A DNA stretch of 64,000 bases, taken from assembly GCA_012932295.1 (NCBI GenBank), contig JAAONU010000019.1, positions 19,973,908 to 20,037,907 of the forward strand, written 5' to 3'. Positions within the stretch are counted from its first letter, which is position 1; each line of letters starts with the position of its first letter. A program made the position numbers and the translations under genes. This document shows positions 1 through 12,094 of the stretch, in pieces. The notes under the pieces were generated by a model. That model searched no databases. It saw only the letters and a program-made list of their open reading frames with translations, and was not told the origin of the DNA. Origin of the DNA: Cyclina sinensis (Eukaryota; Mollusca; Bivalvia; Venerida; Veneridae).

Positions 1-253
1 CTAAAATATATCGCTCCAATTTGCCAAAAATACCGTTTATATGTTTATTTTAATAAGACGTCGTGACCAACACTTTAATTAAAATTTATCCATTTGTTAA
101 AGATATAATATTGCTTCTAATCATTGATGAGTTTTGATAGATCTTGAATATCACTAAGCATTGATGTCAAAGTAAAACTGTCATAGTAAACAGTCACCTG
201 CAGGCTTGAATTCTTTTAAATGCTATATGTTTTGCATTGGTACATGCAAATAA

Positions 254-259
254 TTTATT
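254..259 (-). terminator. Candidate polyadenylation signal of the MACPF-ApeC gene
   Basis: AATAAA on the minus strand about 150 bases beyond the stop codon. Position suits a short 3'UTR; usage is inferred. Confidence 0.4.
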
Positions 260-410
260 CATTCCTGTTTTCAAAATGTATCGAGTTAAACAATTATTAC
301 GAACTACAGTTCTACTTCATTCTGATTGGTATTACACAGTAACGAGTAAAACAAGTGAACGTTTCGTACTTTTTATGTTTCCAGAAAAACCAATGGAACG
401 TTACAAAAGT

Positions 411-663
411 TTAACCAATCAATGATGGACCGTTGGACGAAAAATAGTAACAGAAATGCAATCTGTGGTCATCAGATCCTCCATCATCCAGCGGATGCAT
501 ACCTCCTGTACTGTCTTTGTTGCCAAGATCTTCATCATCCCACTTCACATATAGATCACGTACTTGCATTCCGTGCACGCTCTGACACGAGTTACCATAA
601 CGCGAGAGGATAAATGGTCTATCAGTGGGTAGGAAAATAGGTATCTGGTGTGAGGCGTCATGC
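411..663 (-). CDS. MACPF-ApeC gene exon 11: ApeC C-terminus and stop
   Basis: Entered in phase 2. Encodes PTDRPFILSRYGNSCQSV, a second acidic turn KWDDEDLGNKD, then HRLHFCYY and stop TAA at 413-411. The last residues are SSNGPSLIG. An internal ATG frame on the same strand is open but out of phase and is not used. Confidence 0.9.
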
Positions 664-3600
664 CTGCAAAAAGAGTACAGTTGTAAATAAAGTCCATCTT
701 TTTTTCAGTTAACAAATTTTGATTCAAAATTGAAATAGCAATGGTTAAATTTCAACATGTATTTAGCTTTTAATTACATGTTTTATCTAAAGATTAAAAA
801 ATATTCCTTTTGAAACAACTGGCACGCTGAACGTTAAATATATAATATATAAAAAATTGTTTAAAATATCTACCTGCAGCAGTAGTAGATTTTCGTATTT
901 TTGTCGTAAGTGCCATCAGGTAGGGTGCCACCTTTGCTGTTGTCGTTGTTTAGATCTTCGTCGTCCCAGTAGATATATCCACTGCTAAAACCTGAATTTC
1001 AAGTACACAATTTAACAGATAAAATTGACAAAAAATATCTTTTTCGGATTTTGTCAGTGTACTGTGATCAAGCAGAGATGAATTTCATTTTTGGTTCTGG
1101 TGAACATAAACTAGTACTGTGTATGTTCTTACAAACAGGAAAGAGCACAACAGAAAGATGCAATATATCTTAGAATACACAACCCAGAGCGGAGTTCTTA
1201 GCGCATCGAAGGCCAACACTCTAACAACTGAGCCAAAGAATCGATTCCCTGACGCATTTGACAGAGGTTGTATTTATACAATTATAGGAAGGTATGTACT
1301 CTACCGTTACAATGTTAAAAATAGTATGTTTGGATCTAGTGGACATTTACAAATATTGTGTATGTCAAAGAAATGTGTATGTTTGTCCTCTTAATCGTGA
1401 AATATCTTTATTGTCCTGTTCAAACAAATACTGTGTCATAACAAATAGAATACAAATGTATTTCATTTCAACATATGAACATTTTTACTGACTCGCCGTT
1501 TGGACATGAACAACTCGTACATTTTCACTATCTCAAAACTATATAGTCCAACATTGTTTCTCAAGAAGTTTTCTTTTGGAAAAATAAAGTTTATCAGATT
1601 GAAACTTTTAAAGACCGACCGGTAGGGCAATTTCCGTATTTCAATAAGCAATAGGTGCCTTTCTGCCATGTCTGGTCATGTGCACTTGTTGTCTGACTTG
1701 TTTTTATGCAAAAGTATGTTTTGATGTTGTTACTTGCAAACTCCCCTGAAAATATAATTATACATAATATAAATGGTAAAAAATATAATATTTTTGTGGT
1801 AAATGACACCCTTTGGTGTTTTCATATGATGGTCTGTATTAAACTTCATTAGTGCAATCTTAGGAGATACTTTGCTTATATTTTGTATGGCAATACTTCT
1901 GTATTGCAAACATTCAAAAGACCCAAATGATAAAGATCTTTTTATATGATAAGATCTATTTCGCAGCCTTTGTACAATTATTGAAAGGTCATTGAACAAA
2001 ATTGACTACCTTATTTGAAGCGAGGAAGAAACTATTTATCATTCCGTACTTGTAAAACTTTATTTTTTTTTTCCAAAATACTTCACATTATTTTGTTCAT
2101 TTATTTTATTTTTAACCATGCTCGGACACTCGCTTCACGCATTGTGCCTAAGGAATAAATAAAACTTATGTAGAATTCTGCAGAATGCAATATGTTGTCT
2201 GGGTGCAGCACACATCAGTTCTCAAAGGGAGTATTGATCATTTCAAAGGTCCATCAGGACTTCCTCAAAGTGGTAGGGTAAGATGATCTAGACTAAACAA
2301 CTATTTTGTCGGCAAATATGGAATGTTTTAACGTGGAAACTATGACAATCAGTCAAAAAAACCCATTATTCTTAGTACTTAACTGCGGCTGCTCAAAGTC
2401 AAGTTGTGAAATCTACTGAGACGAAATATGCAAGTACTATAACATCCAAGGATTTCGCTTTGGCCTACTACTTTAAAAACCCGTTTCAAAAGCAAATGGA
2501 ATAAAACAATTATTTTATTATTGTGTATCCATAGTTGTAAATAAAACGCATACGGTAATTGACGTGACAAAATCAACAATCTGGTCAATTTAACGTCATC
2601 AAGAAAACGACGTCAAAGTTGACGTAATAAACTAATTAACGATTAATGCAAACACAATGTTTTATGCCTTCTTTATATTACCATTAAGTGTTGTTTTTGA
2701 AAACTGCGTGTCTTCGAAGGTTACAGCAACTTGGGTGTGGATCATACAACAACTTAACAACTATATCGCATGTAACTATATCGCATATATGGTATGACGT
2801 CCAAGTCGTCCATGATGTGAAAATGATTAATGCAAAAATTATATATGCATTGTTATTTCCACTTTAAGTGTACTTTGTGGTAGTCAGAGTGCGATTAAAA
2901 ATATACAAAAAGTGATTTCAAAATAGTCTATTATCTGAAAGTTAAAAAACAAGAAAAAGTAAAATTTGACCACAATAATCTCATGACACGGCTCATATTT
3001 CGTTCATATACATCAGTATTTTCATGTGACAGGTGGGTATATTTCCTGGTAAAATCGTAGGGTACGCGTTTCTTTGCTTTTTTGTTGTATATTTGCATAG
3101 CAAAATTTACCTTGTAAAACAGAAACCTACTCGTAATATATATCACAGTAATAATGTTTATAAAATGCAAACTATGTACATTAATAAATTGTGACTAAGT
3201 TTTTGTCAGTCAATTAGTTCATCACCGTTTGAAGCATTGGAATTAATTTCACTTGCTACATATACCTTTTAAAAATCTGTTTATTCCTGTAGAGTATTTA
3301 TTATCTGAACGCACGTCCTCTGTATCATACCCCCTCCATCCTGTTGACCAATGGCTGTTGGTGCCCGGACATCCTTGTGCAGTCTGCATCAAACCGTAGG
3401 TGCCCCTAGGCCATGTGATCGGAAATTGTAATTGATAATCTGTAGGTATAAACTAGTTACAATAAATACTAAAGCAAATGACACTTATAATGACACTTAT
3501 AAATACAGTTTATATACATCATTTTATATGATATACAGATACATAGAAGTGTGCTAAGAGCCCAAGATTTAGTGAAAGATATAACTCAAAACATTTTCGA

Positions 3601-6600
3601 AAAACAAAGACATGCATATTGGATAGCAGGTAGTTGCAATAAAAAACGTTTACTAAACTATAAAATGAAAATTAGGCTAACAATACAATTAAATCTGCTA
3701 AGATTTATTTTACCAATGTTGTAAATGCTAAAGAAAATTATTCGTTTATATTTATTCAAAACACATGCAAGTACACACATGTATACACGCGTGCGCACTC
3801 ACACACAATTAGAAATAAATACCAGTCAGTGCAGTATGACTTTGGCCTGTCGTCTTATACTCTGAGTAATGGCTCAATAATGTCTTGATATTGTTCACAT
3901 AATGGTTCATGCCTGCTCCATACACACTGTCTGAACATATACCTTCCGCTGTTAGGTCATCTATTATCTAAGATAATATAGATACTAGGATAAATTACAT
4001 ACCTTCTTTGGTGATATACTGTTCTATCTAAGAAAATATTTCAAACGAAAGATAGATTAATAAGACAAGATACTACTGTTTTATATTTTTCTTTAGTAAC
4101 AAAACTGCGGAATTCACCGACGTTTTCCTATTTCTTTATTACATATTCTGAGGAGGTGAGGTTCAGGAGGTGCTCGAGAACGAGAACAAAAATTCTTAGA
4201 AAAGGAATGATTCGGTATATTCATTTAGAAATGTTTACTCAGTATCACATTTTATTTTATGCCTACCAATGAAATATAGGGAAATATCAGTGAGATAAAA
4301 GTGATAATCCACTGTTTTGAATCAGTGAAATTACCATTTTGATAATCCAATGTTTGTGCCGGAACTACTGCTTGATGAAACTTCAGGAATTTCCCCACCA
4401 CGTAAATACAAGAGAATCCGCTGTATTTCAGACTGTGACAGCGAGTGAAATTTATTAACCTTGTTAAATCCAATTATAATATTGAATTCCTGAGCCTAAC
4501 TAGTTGTGAACAATGATGAAATTCGCCATAAATTATTTAAAATGTCTGATTTGTTTACATAACTCACATGAACAATATCCAATATGGCCGACTTTCAATT
4601 CAATTGATTGAATATTACTCGGTATTAATCCGCTTTTATAATTAAAGTAAGTATGGCTAAAATTCAATAAATATTGATAAACTGTGTAGAGAAAAATAAA
4701 TGTTATTTGATAAAAGTGTATTCAGTTTATTTCAGCAGAAGTAAAGTTATCATATGTATTGGAGATTGTCTGCACTTTTTTTGTGTGCGGAGTAACCAAA
4801 GAACGCATTAACTGATTTGGGGCTCACCATGGGGAATTTATTGAAGGCCTTGATTAAAAATGTCATAAAATATCCATTTTTGACGTGTTGGCATAAAATA
4901 AAAAGAAAATTTGTTTGTTTTTTAGTGGAAGATGGGAATTTATTTCATCTCGTGAACACCATATGTTGATATTTTCACTCGTGGTTGCGCCACTCGTGAA
5001 AATATCACATATGGTGTTCACTCGATGAAATAAATTCTCATCTTCTACAAAAACAAACAAATATCCTCTATATAATTTGTACTTAGAATGGTGCTTTTGG
5101 TTCAGGAATTCTTCACTCGAAAATCAAGTGTAATAATAAAAGATAAAAGCGCAAAACGTAGACAGAAATACTGAAAAAAGAATATTTGCTATATTTTATG
5201 TACCGTTTGTAAAAATACACAATACAGAAAAAGTACCCAGATTTGGATATTCAAAATTTCGGGAAGCAGGCGTAGTGTCATGGTATCGTTTTTTTTTAAA
5301 AATATTTTTTCCTATTATATATTATTATATTCGTTCTCATCTCTAATATCAATTGTTTTGATACTGTTTTACATGTAGATGAAGTAAAAAAAGTGAAATA
5401 ATTTATCAGGTTTTATAACAATATAACTGTGAATATAATACTGTAATGCTGACCTACCGGTTGCCAATAACTCCAGTTCAGTGCTTCATATATAGGTACG
5501 ACTTTGTATGTAATAGGCACTGGGAGCATCTTTGATCCTACTGATGTCTGTTGACCAACTCCGAAGTAACCACCATCGACAGGGCTGTTTGAAAAGGCTT
5601 TAGTGTTTATGGTGATAGAAGATGGGTAACCATGGTAGGAGCCTGTGTGCACGAGAAGGTCCGGTCGCTATTAACGAATGAAATTTGAGAATCAATGCCT
5701 CCTTTTCTGTAGTAAAAACCTCGATAAAAATATCACAAATTCTATGAAACATGAACTATTATACATGTGTGTACAACCTGATTTATCATATATAAAAGAT
5801 ATTCACATCATTTCATGAATTAGTTTCTTCTTTAAATACATCGTTAGAACAATCCACAGAGACAAAACCTAATTATTTAGACCATACCGTCTGCTGAACC
5901 TTTTGGAACAACTGACTAAGAGTCGTCTGGTACCGTACGACTATTCTTGTTCCTACTTCAACAGCAGTTACAATATTCTGAAAAGAAACATTTTAGCAGG
6001 TCAATGTTGTTGTGTTTTTTGTTCAGGATAGCATGACACTTTTTATCCGCGGACATGTTTCTATTCACTGAATATTTGTTTGATTGTACAGTATTTAATT
6101 CTGAAATTCCTTTTGGTTTGAGCTAAAATCAAATGCTTATTCAACTTACCTCAATTTATACTTTTCCTCTAAATGCAAAAACTATTTTCGTTTAAAGAAC
6201 TGATGAAGACAAAAGCCATTGATTCAAAGATCACTTTGTTAAATAGAGACTCACGGTCATCAAAGAAAGTGCAAAAACAACACTCTTTTGTTGAACCGAA
6301 ACGTGTGACTGTCATAGGGGTAGCAAATACCAAGCCACAATGCTGACATGCGACACTCCTATTTTTTTTGCTAAGCAAACCCTTTCATATTTTGTATACT
6401 GGACAGTGGAGCCAAATGATCCATTCGGCATATTTCACAATAATCCTTACTTCAATTCAGAAACCTTTTCCTGGAAATGACATTTTGAGGGTTCGAATGA
6501 ACAAGGTTATCTTTTTGGACTTACTGTTCCCCATTTGTCAAGGAAACGCATATATTCCGAAGAATTGAACTGCGTTGGTAAAGCGCAAACGTCCTGGGCG

Positions 6601-9568
6601 AATTCCAGCGTAACAGTAAAACCATTCTTGTCGGTGTCCTCAGTCAGATACCGTGCATTTCCCAATGTACACGTAGTGACGAAGTCCAGATATACAACAT
6701 TAGCATCATCTAACGATGCTTTCAGTGCCTTAAAGTCTGCACTGAGTGTAAAAGCTGTCTCTTGCAGTTTGACAACTTGTGAAGCTGAAATGGCTTTAGA
6801 AGTTTTGTTTCTAATACATGAAAACTATACATTAACTATGATTTTAAGACTTTTTTTCAAACACCAGGTAATTAAATAAGTTAGATTAACTCTTAAGTTT
6901 TAACGCACTCTTATAGCCAGAGTCATAACAGACGGATTGTTTACCAATCCATCGTTCCATGAAGATAGATGGTCAGTGACTACCACCACAATTTCAGCTA
7001 TATAGTACGGTATCATCACGTTTTTCTTGATATAAAAGTATTTTCTTTTTTATTCAATCAGCGATGTTCTGCAGACAATAACCAATTACTTACGACTTGT
7101 TTTAACAAATGACTTGAGTTCGTCCTGGTAGGATTTTGAGCCATGCAGGAAAAATGTGCTTACAGAAGGGGTACACGTTCGGAATTCATGCTTTGTCGCT
7201 TCTAGTACAGAATCTGCACTTCCCGTTAGCTTGAAATGAGAATGAAACAGAATACATATTGTTTGTCGTGTGACCAGTCATGATGAATACATAACTGCAT
7301 TGATATTTTGTATTTTACATGAGTATTATCTACACCATTGGCTTATTTCGAAGTACTCAAAGGAAGTATTCTAGAAAACATATCAATGTGAGCACTGTCG
7401 GTTTTTACGTACAAAACTTTTTATACGATTATTAGCTAAATAATGTGCTGTATTTTCATAATCGTCCGTGGCAAGCAGAAAAGTGACTGTCATAAATAAG
7501 TAAAAGATGTCATATCATTCTTCAATAAAGGTATAATAACGATTTTATACACTACCTGAAATATTCTTGCTGCTGTATCTAAACCTTGGTTTGTCATTGA
7601 CTCTGGATTTCCCGTCAAAATATTGTAACCTACACCAACATATTGGTATGGAGTGCCTGTCACATTAGCTGTTGAATTAAAGTTAAAAATCAATAAAACG
7701 AATTAACTAGATATTTCTTGCCTTTATTCTGTTAATTCTTGTTTTTAACATAAAAACAAGAAAATATTTATGTCTAACCCGCGTTGTATTCAAATGGCTT
7801 CTATGAGATAGGCTTTGAATAATGAAGTTTAAAACTTAGGTGCGTAATCTTAAAAAAAACTTATTAAGGTGAATCTTGATAATGAATTAAATAAGGCATT
7901 TGAACTTTATACAAGTTTTATAGATAAATGCAAAAAAAAGTTGAAACACAATTAAAAACAAGGCTACTTTGATTATGACCATAAATGAAATTTTATTATG
8001 ATAATATAATCAGTTGTTGAATGTTATTTTCAATGATATGTTTCTGTATAGAAGAACTTATTCTTGTGAAGTTTTAATTTCATTACTGATGCTTCTTGTG
8101 TGTACCTGAGTACCAGTGATGCTTCGGTGTGGTCATCATTACTGTTGTTGCTGGACTCACAGAGGTTTGACTGACAGCTGGCAACGTTGTCGGTACTTAA
8201 AGTAGAAAAAACCACGTTTGTCGTAAGTACTGGTAAAATTGCTATAGATGATATTGTTACTAGCCAGACATAACAATAAGGAAGAGTCAGCAACAGTCTC
8301 TACAGATATAAGAACATGTTTATTTTCAATTCAGTCTTCCTTAATGAAGACATACAAAGCTTTGTCAAAAAAGTTTACCTTCTATCCAGAAAACAGTAGT
8401 CACGTACAAGATCAACAGTCCTGACTGTATTTAGTGATATAAATTCATTATAAATCAGGTTGTACCGTATGAAAACTTTTCATTCCTGACCGAGAAATTC
8501 ATGAAACAGTACATTTGAAAAAAATAATCGATGAAAAATGAATATGTAAGCAATACTGATTTGAATTATTAATTAAAAAAAATCAAATCACTTACTCAAA
8601 TCAACATCAGAGGCATTGCCTAGACATGTCAGAATTTGTAAATGTGTTTGATCGGTGTTCACATACCCAAGCTGAAAAATAGAATATAAATATGTCTATA
8701 TAAATATGAATCTCAAATAAGTAAACAATAATGACTGAAGTAAGATACTCCGGAAATGCAACCAACGGATAGATATGGATGTTTCAAATGTTTTGGGTAT
8801 ACAACATTGCCTGAAGCACGATTGTTAAGATTGATGGCCTATTTAAGTCTTTTATGTAGTTCTTTGCTTCCTAGTTGTACTGTAGGTGTTATGTTTAAAT
8901 AACCGTATTACAAAATGTATTTTCTAATATTGACAGGTACATTCAAAGATTTTTTTCAATTAGCTCTATCTCTTAGTTGTCCACCAGTCAACTTTTCTTT
9001 TCAAATTGCTACATATGGTTTGGTAGTGCATTATCTAAGTCCGGAATTGGCTCTTATCTGATGTTTTTCACATTTGCATGTATTAGCTATTAGTATGTCA
9101 TATTGAAAAGTCAAAATCATGTTGGCTATTAGCTCACCCTCAAAACAGAACGTGTTTGATGGAGTCCCGGTGTAGATACAAGTCATATCATATTGTAATC
9201 ACGTTCTAAGTAAATCTTATGGTCTTATCAACATAAATCAATTTTGTTACACATTCATGTAAATAAATCACAAATAATATTTCATTGTGTAAATGAAGTG
9301 AGCATATAGTCTTGATAATAAATATAGTCTTTTCATAAATTACCTGTTTTTCAAACTGAATGGCATAAAAACGGTTTGTAACCTGGTGACCTAAAGCCTT
9401 CGGTTTACAGTCAGAACCATATAGGTATCCTATTGCTTGTCCCCTTTGGTTTGGTGTACGAAAAACGTTTGTCTCTAACCCATGGTTACAAACACAGTCA
9501 TAATCACAGTATACTAGAGTTGTTGAAAGGAGTATACAAAGTACCAAGTTTGTACAAAAGGCTCCCAT
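411..9568 (-). CDS. Secreted MACPF-ApeC protein (apextrin/perforin-like), complete 11-exon gene
   Basis: Exons in transcript order: 9344-9568, 8596-8671, 8106-8195, 7556-7668, 7094-7229, 6525-6784, 5888-5977, 5454-5667, 3266-3439, 874-991, 411-663. All have GT/AG borders, phases agree at every junction, and the 1749 nt give 582 residues plus TAA. Order: signal peptide (1-21), Cys-containing SH3-like module (about 22-98), Thr/Pro linker (about 101-132), MACPF domain (about 133-395, with GVGYNILTGNPES, RFLDKWGT and, near its end, PVPITYKVVPIYEAL), then ApeC domain (about 403-580, with WPRGTYGL, WDDEDLNND, KWDDEDLGNKD, HRLHFCYY). MACPF domains oligomerise into membrane pores; ApeC domains of amphioxus apextrins bind bacterial peptidoglycan. 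I infer a secreted antimicrobial effector. Oddity: the usual His of the (Y/W)GTH signature is Asn. A 5'UTR splice acceptor (tttcag) lies about 20 bases upstream of the ATG, so a further non-coding exon is likely. Domain calls are from motif recognition only. Confidence 0.92.
874..991 (-). CDS. MACPF-ApeC gene exon 10: ApeC domain, middle
   Basis: Encodes GYIYWDDEDLNNDNSKGG and PDGTYDKNTKIYYCC. The acidic WDDED turn and the double Cys are conserved in ApeC. Phase 1 in, phase 2 out. Confidence 0.9.
1150..1320 (-). repeat. tRNA-derived SINE copy, family S1 (degenerate)
   Basis: Shares, at similar spacing, the blocks 'agaatacacaacccagagcgg', 'ctctaac.actgagccaaag' and 'agaggttgtatttatacaat' with the copies at 41.0 and 48.3 kb. 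On the minus strand the A-box-like 'tggctcagt' is partly recognisable; the B box has decayed. It sits in intron 9 of the MACPF-ApeC gene. Confidence 0.6.
3266..3439 (-). CDS. MACPF-ApeC gene exon 9: ApeC domain, first part
   Basis: Encodes ITWPRGTYGLMQTAQGCP and WSTGWRGYDTEDVRSDN, the diagnostic N-terminal half of ApeC. The exon reads past several weak sites to the donor AAAAG/gtatat, phase 1. Confidence 0.9.
4909..5062. repeat. Long near-perfect inverted repeat (foldback element)
   Basis: Two arms of about 75 bases around a centre near 4985 (gtggttgcgccac). The arm 'atttatttcatctcgtgaac' is matched by its reverse complement on the right with a few differences, as are 'caccatatg' and 'gatattttcact'. 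It resembles palindromic MITEs of bivalves and lies in intron 8 of the MACPF-ApeC gene. If transcribed it would fold into a long hairpin. Confidence 0.75.
5454..5667 (-). CDS. MACPF-ApeC gene exon 8: MACPF C-terminal strands
   Basis: Encodes VHTGSYHGYPSSITINTKAF and MLPVPITYKVVPIYEAL. The P-V-P-I...L-x-P-(I/V)-Y-E/D motif closes MACPF domains across animals. The second of two possible GT donors (at 5453) is used because it gives the phase 1 needed by exon 9. Confidence 0.9.
5888..5977 (-). CDS. MACPF-ApeC gene exon 7: second half of MACPF signature
   Basis: Thirty codons, phase 0 at both ends. Starts NIVTAVEVGTRIVVRY, which follows WGT directly. The family usually has His where this protein has Asn, then a beta strand with alternating hydrophobic residues as seen here. 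Confidence 0.9.
6525..6784 (-). CDS. MACPF-ApeC gene exon 6: central MACPF region
   Basis: Longest exon, 260 nt, phase 1 to 0. It ends FNSSEYMRFLDKWGT, the first half of the MACPF signature, which is split from the second half by a phase-0 intron (donor gtaagt). Cys residues occur in TTCTLG and DVCALP. Confidence 0.9.
7094..7229 (-). CDS. MACPF-ApeC gene exon 5: MACPF helical cluster 1 region
   Basis: Begins LTGSADSVLEATKHEFRTC and continues with SYQDELKSFVKTS. The acceptor caag at 7230 was chosen over a second AG 16 bases inside because only it preserves phase 0 from exon 4. This is the region between the opening strand and the central signature. Confidence 0.85.
7556..7668 (-). CDS. MACPF-ApeC gene exon 4: MACPF N-terminus
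   Basis: Encodes YVGVGYNILTGNPES and GLDTAARIFQ. The G-x-GYN-(I/L)-x-GNP pattern followed by a (G/D)-LD...RIF helix start is the usual opening of invertebrate MACPF domains. Phase 1 in, phase 0 out. Confidence 0.88.
8106..8195 (-). CDS. MACPF-ApeC gene exon 3: Thr/Pro linker
   Basis: Phase 1 to phase 1. The reading frame set by its neighbours gives a Thr/Ser/Pro/Val-rich linker (PTTLPAVSQTSVSPATT) between the SH3-like and MACPF parts. Another frame over the same bases is open for longer but has no correct phase at either end. Probably an O-glycosylated spacer. Confidence 0.8.
8596..8671 (-). CDS. MACPF-ApeC gene exon 2: end of SH3-like module
   Basis: Encodes LGYVNTDQTHLQILTCLG, the likely last strands of the N-terminal module. 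The GYV after FEKQ matches the closing G-(Y/W)-V of SH3-like folds. Phase 0 in, phase 1 out; donor gtaag. Confidence 0.85.
9344..9568 (-). CDS. MACPF-ApeC gene exon 1: signal peptide and start of SH3-like module
   Basis: Starts at the ATG for MGAFCTNLVLCILLSTTLVY, a short n-region followed by a hydrophobic stretch ending in Cys, a typical secretion signal. The mature part begins DYDCVCNHG and contains GQAIGYLYGSDC, which resembles bacterial-type SH3 modules seen in mollusc immune proteins. The donor CAG/gtaatt ends the exon in phase 0 after 75 codons. Confidence 0.9.
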
Positions 9569-9639
9569 ATCACCGTAATCTACAGCATCTGAAACTGAAA
9601 AATGAATTTGAATTCACTTACATGTTACAATAAAATCGT

Positions 9640-10400
9640 CCTCCAAATGTTGTGCGAAAAACAGTGACATTTCATAAAAGGAGGTAGATTCTTTGCAGTA
9701 TATAAAAAATGTGTCTAAAATTGTGCCAATGAGTTCCTCTTTGTTTACGAAGCTGTGTTTTATTTTGACTGTCAGATTTTTTGTTTCTTATTTTAATGCT
9801 TACCCGAAATGCTCTGCACTTAATGCTCTGCACTTTACTAGTTACAGTAAATCTTACCTTGCTTTCATAAGGTATATTCTGTTCTTGTTAAAGTTGTCAC
9901 AAACTAATTTGTATTATATGTTGCGAATATTTAGTTTGCCTTTTGAATAGATAAGAAAAGAATCATGCATGAATTATACAGTCCAAATATAACACACTTC
10001 GTTTTCGTTAAATGGACCAGTAAGTAGATAAGGCTTTAGTTGCAATATGGTAGTAGAAATTAAAACTTGAAAAATCTCTAAGCTGTAAGGGACGAAATAG
10101 AAGTAACATTTAAGTTCAATTAGAGCATAGTTTTACTTGTAATAAAGTTTGCTCTGTCAAACATCATGCGGTCAAGTATTTGAAAAAAGATGACCTTCTT
10201 TGGCACCAACTTTCTACATTCGACACAACTAATTCGTTTCAAACTTACTTTCCAAATAAATAGCATAAGTAATAACTGCTGGAGGGAATAAACTGACACA
10301 GTCCTCAACCACCCGTTTGTATGGAATGCCATAGCTTTCATATGTTGACGTATTTCAAGTCTTTTTTGATATACAGACATATTATTATGGCAACTGGATT
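9640..10400. other. No gene seen; upstream region of the MACPF-ApeC gene
   Basis: AT-rich, with only short open frames of no recognisable content. The promoter and any 5' non-coding exon of the MACPF-ApeC gene are expected here or further right, but no convincing TATA element could be assigned. Confidence 0.4.
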
Positions 10401-10960
10401 TGCGAACCTCTCAATGCATTGTGGTGTTATGTTAAAACACACTGGAAACTCTCAAATTATCGTTATATGAAGCCTACATGTCATGTTATTTTGTCAAAAT
10501 AAATGATGGCTGATTATGTTAAAGGGACGAGTTATAATGTCAAAGGGACATGTGAACTTCCCAATGTATCATGTATGTATGTGTATCAAAATCACACTAG
10601 TGACTTGTCTCACTATCGTCTCGTTATGTCTACATGCCATGTTATTTTGACAAAACTGCGGTTTATTATGTTAAACAGACGCGTAATTATGTCAGTTTCA
10701 TATGTGAACTTGTAAATGTTTCGTGTTGTTATGTTTTACCACAATGCTGAATTGTTAAACCTATCGTCTTATCTTGTCTACATGTCACAGTGGTATACAT
10801 AACTGTCTATTGAAGAAGCGAAGTTTTAGGGCATCGTGTGATTAAAGTAAAAGTATTCTATTATCTAGTCAAACTTTCGTCTGATTTGGTCTAATCGCCT
10901 TGTCATTATGATATGTCTAAAACAACGTTTTGTGATGTTAACAGACGACTTATTATTTAT
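10400..10960. repeat. Degenerate tandem repeat, period about 150-175 bp
   Basis: The block 'tctacatgycatgttatttt' recurs near 10473 and 10627, with a decayed form at 10776. Each is followed by 'tatgttaaa.(g/c)aga' and 'atatgtgaactt..aatgt'-type blocks. Copies are diverged, so the period is approximate. Confidence 0.55.
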
Positions 10961-11540
10961 GTGTAATATGAAAAGGGTTATATTATTTTGCAAAAATTAG
11001 TCGGCTTGTCGGTAGACAGTTTGTTTCTGATCAATAATTAAAAATCATTTGGCCCTATGTTCTTCAATCTAGGCAGGAAGGTTGAACATCGACAGAAAAT
11101 AACCTTGGTTTTATGTTCCAGAATCTTGGTATGACAGATTGATTTAAGGATCATACATTTAAATATTAAGGTTTCTACGCGATAATGATTTTAAGTGTGT
11201 TTTGTTAAGAATATTGATTCTGGTTTGTTCACAAGCTGTGCTTTTGATCTGATCTGGCGACTAGGGTTCTGATCCACATAGTCTAGTTTGAACCTTGTCA
11301 GAAATATATTAGACAAAACGAGGCCAAAAACATTCTTAATTTTTTTTGAAGGCTGGATAACAAAATGTAGCCCCTAGAATATTCGAAAGCTAAATGTTAA
11401 GGATAGATGCCGCACGACATACAAAAAATGTACTTAGCTGAGCTAAACAAAAACAATATATACACTGCTGAATAATTTTGCAAGCTTTTCCCACAAGCTA
11501 TAAATTTGAGAATGAAATACATACATGTATATTGCCCTGA

Positions 11541-11543
<3 letters not shown>

Positions 11544-11615
<72 letters not shown>
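11544..11615. repeat. (AT)n microsatellite
   Basis: About 36 uninterrupted AT dinucleotides, preceded by 'gaatta' and followed by 'aatattt'. Confidence 0.98.
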
Positions 11616-11620
<5 letters not shown>

Positions 11621-12094
11621 TACGTTCAAAACTTTGACATTTTACTTCAACTACAAGTTATAAATTCACTGACGTAATTATAAACAAAAGTGCCGACTCC
11701 CATTACCTGTATGTTTTGATTATCACATTCAAAGTAAAACAACTTCAGTCACTTTACTTATAAGTATTTGTTCATAGATGGTTCCAGGATGGTTAATTGA
11801 CAAATTAATTCTAACGCATATGGAAATTTTTCCCACATTGTACGATAAAGAATTTAAACTAAATGTTTTGTTAAACCGTATACAGTTACGCCGATAACAC
11901 CTAACGCGTTGACAACGTATACAGTTTACGGTTAGCTGTATTCGTGAGCATGCAACAAATACAACTCACATAAGCTGTATACGTTGGACAAACACATATA
12001 TTTCCAAATATGACTGTTTTAATGTTTATAGCTGAGTGACCACTATTAAACATAATCATGATTATATTTATTTCAAAATCTTTACAGAATTTGC

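Noticed and set aside
8030..8293. 87-codon minus-strand frame starting MLTLPYCYVW
   Set aside because: It overlaps exon 3 of the MACPF-ApeC gene in a different frame; only the shorter splice-bounded frame joins neighbours in phase.
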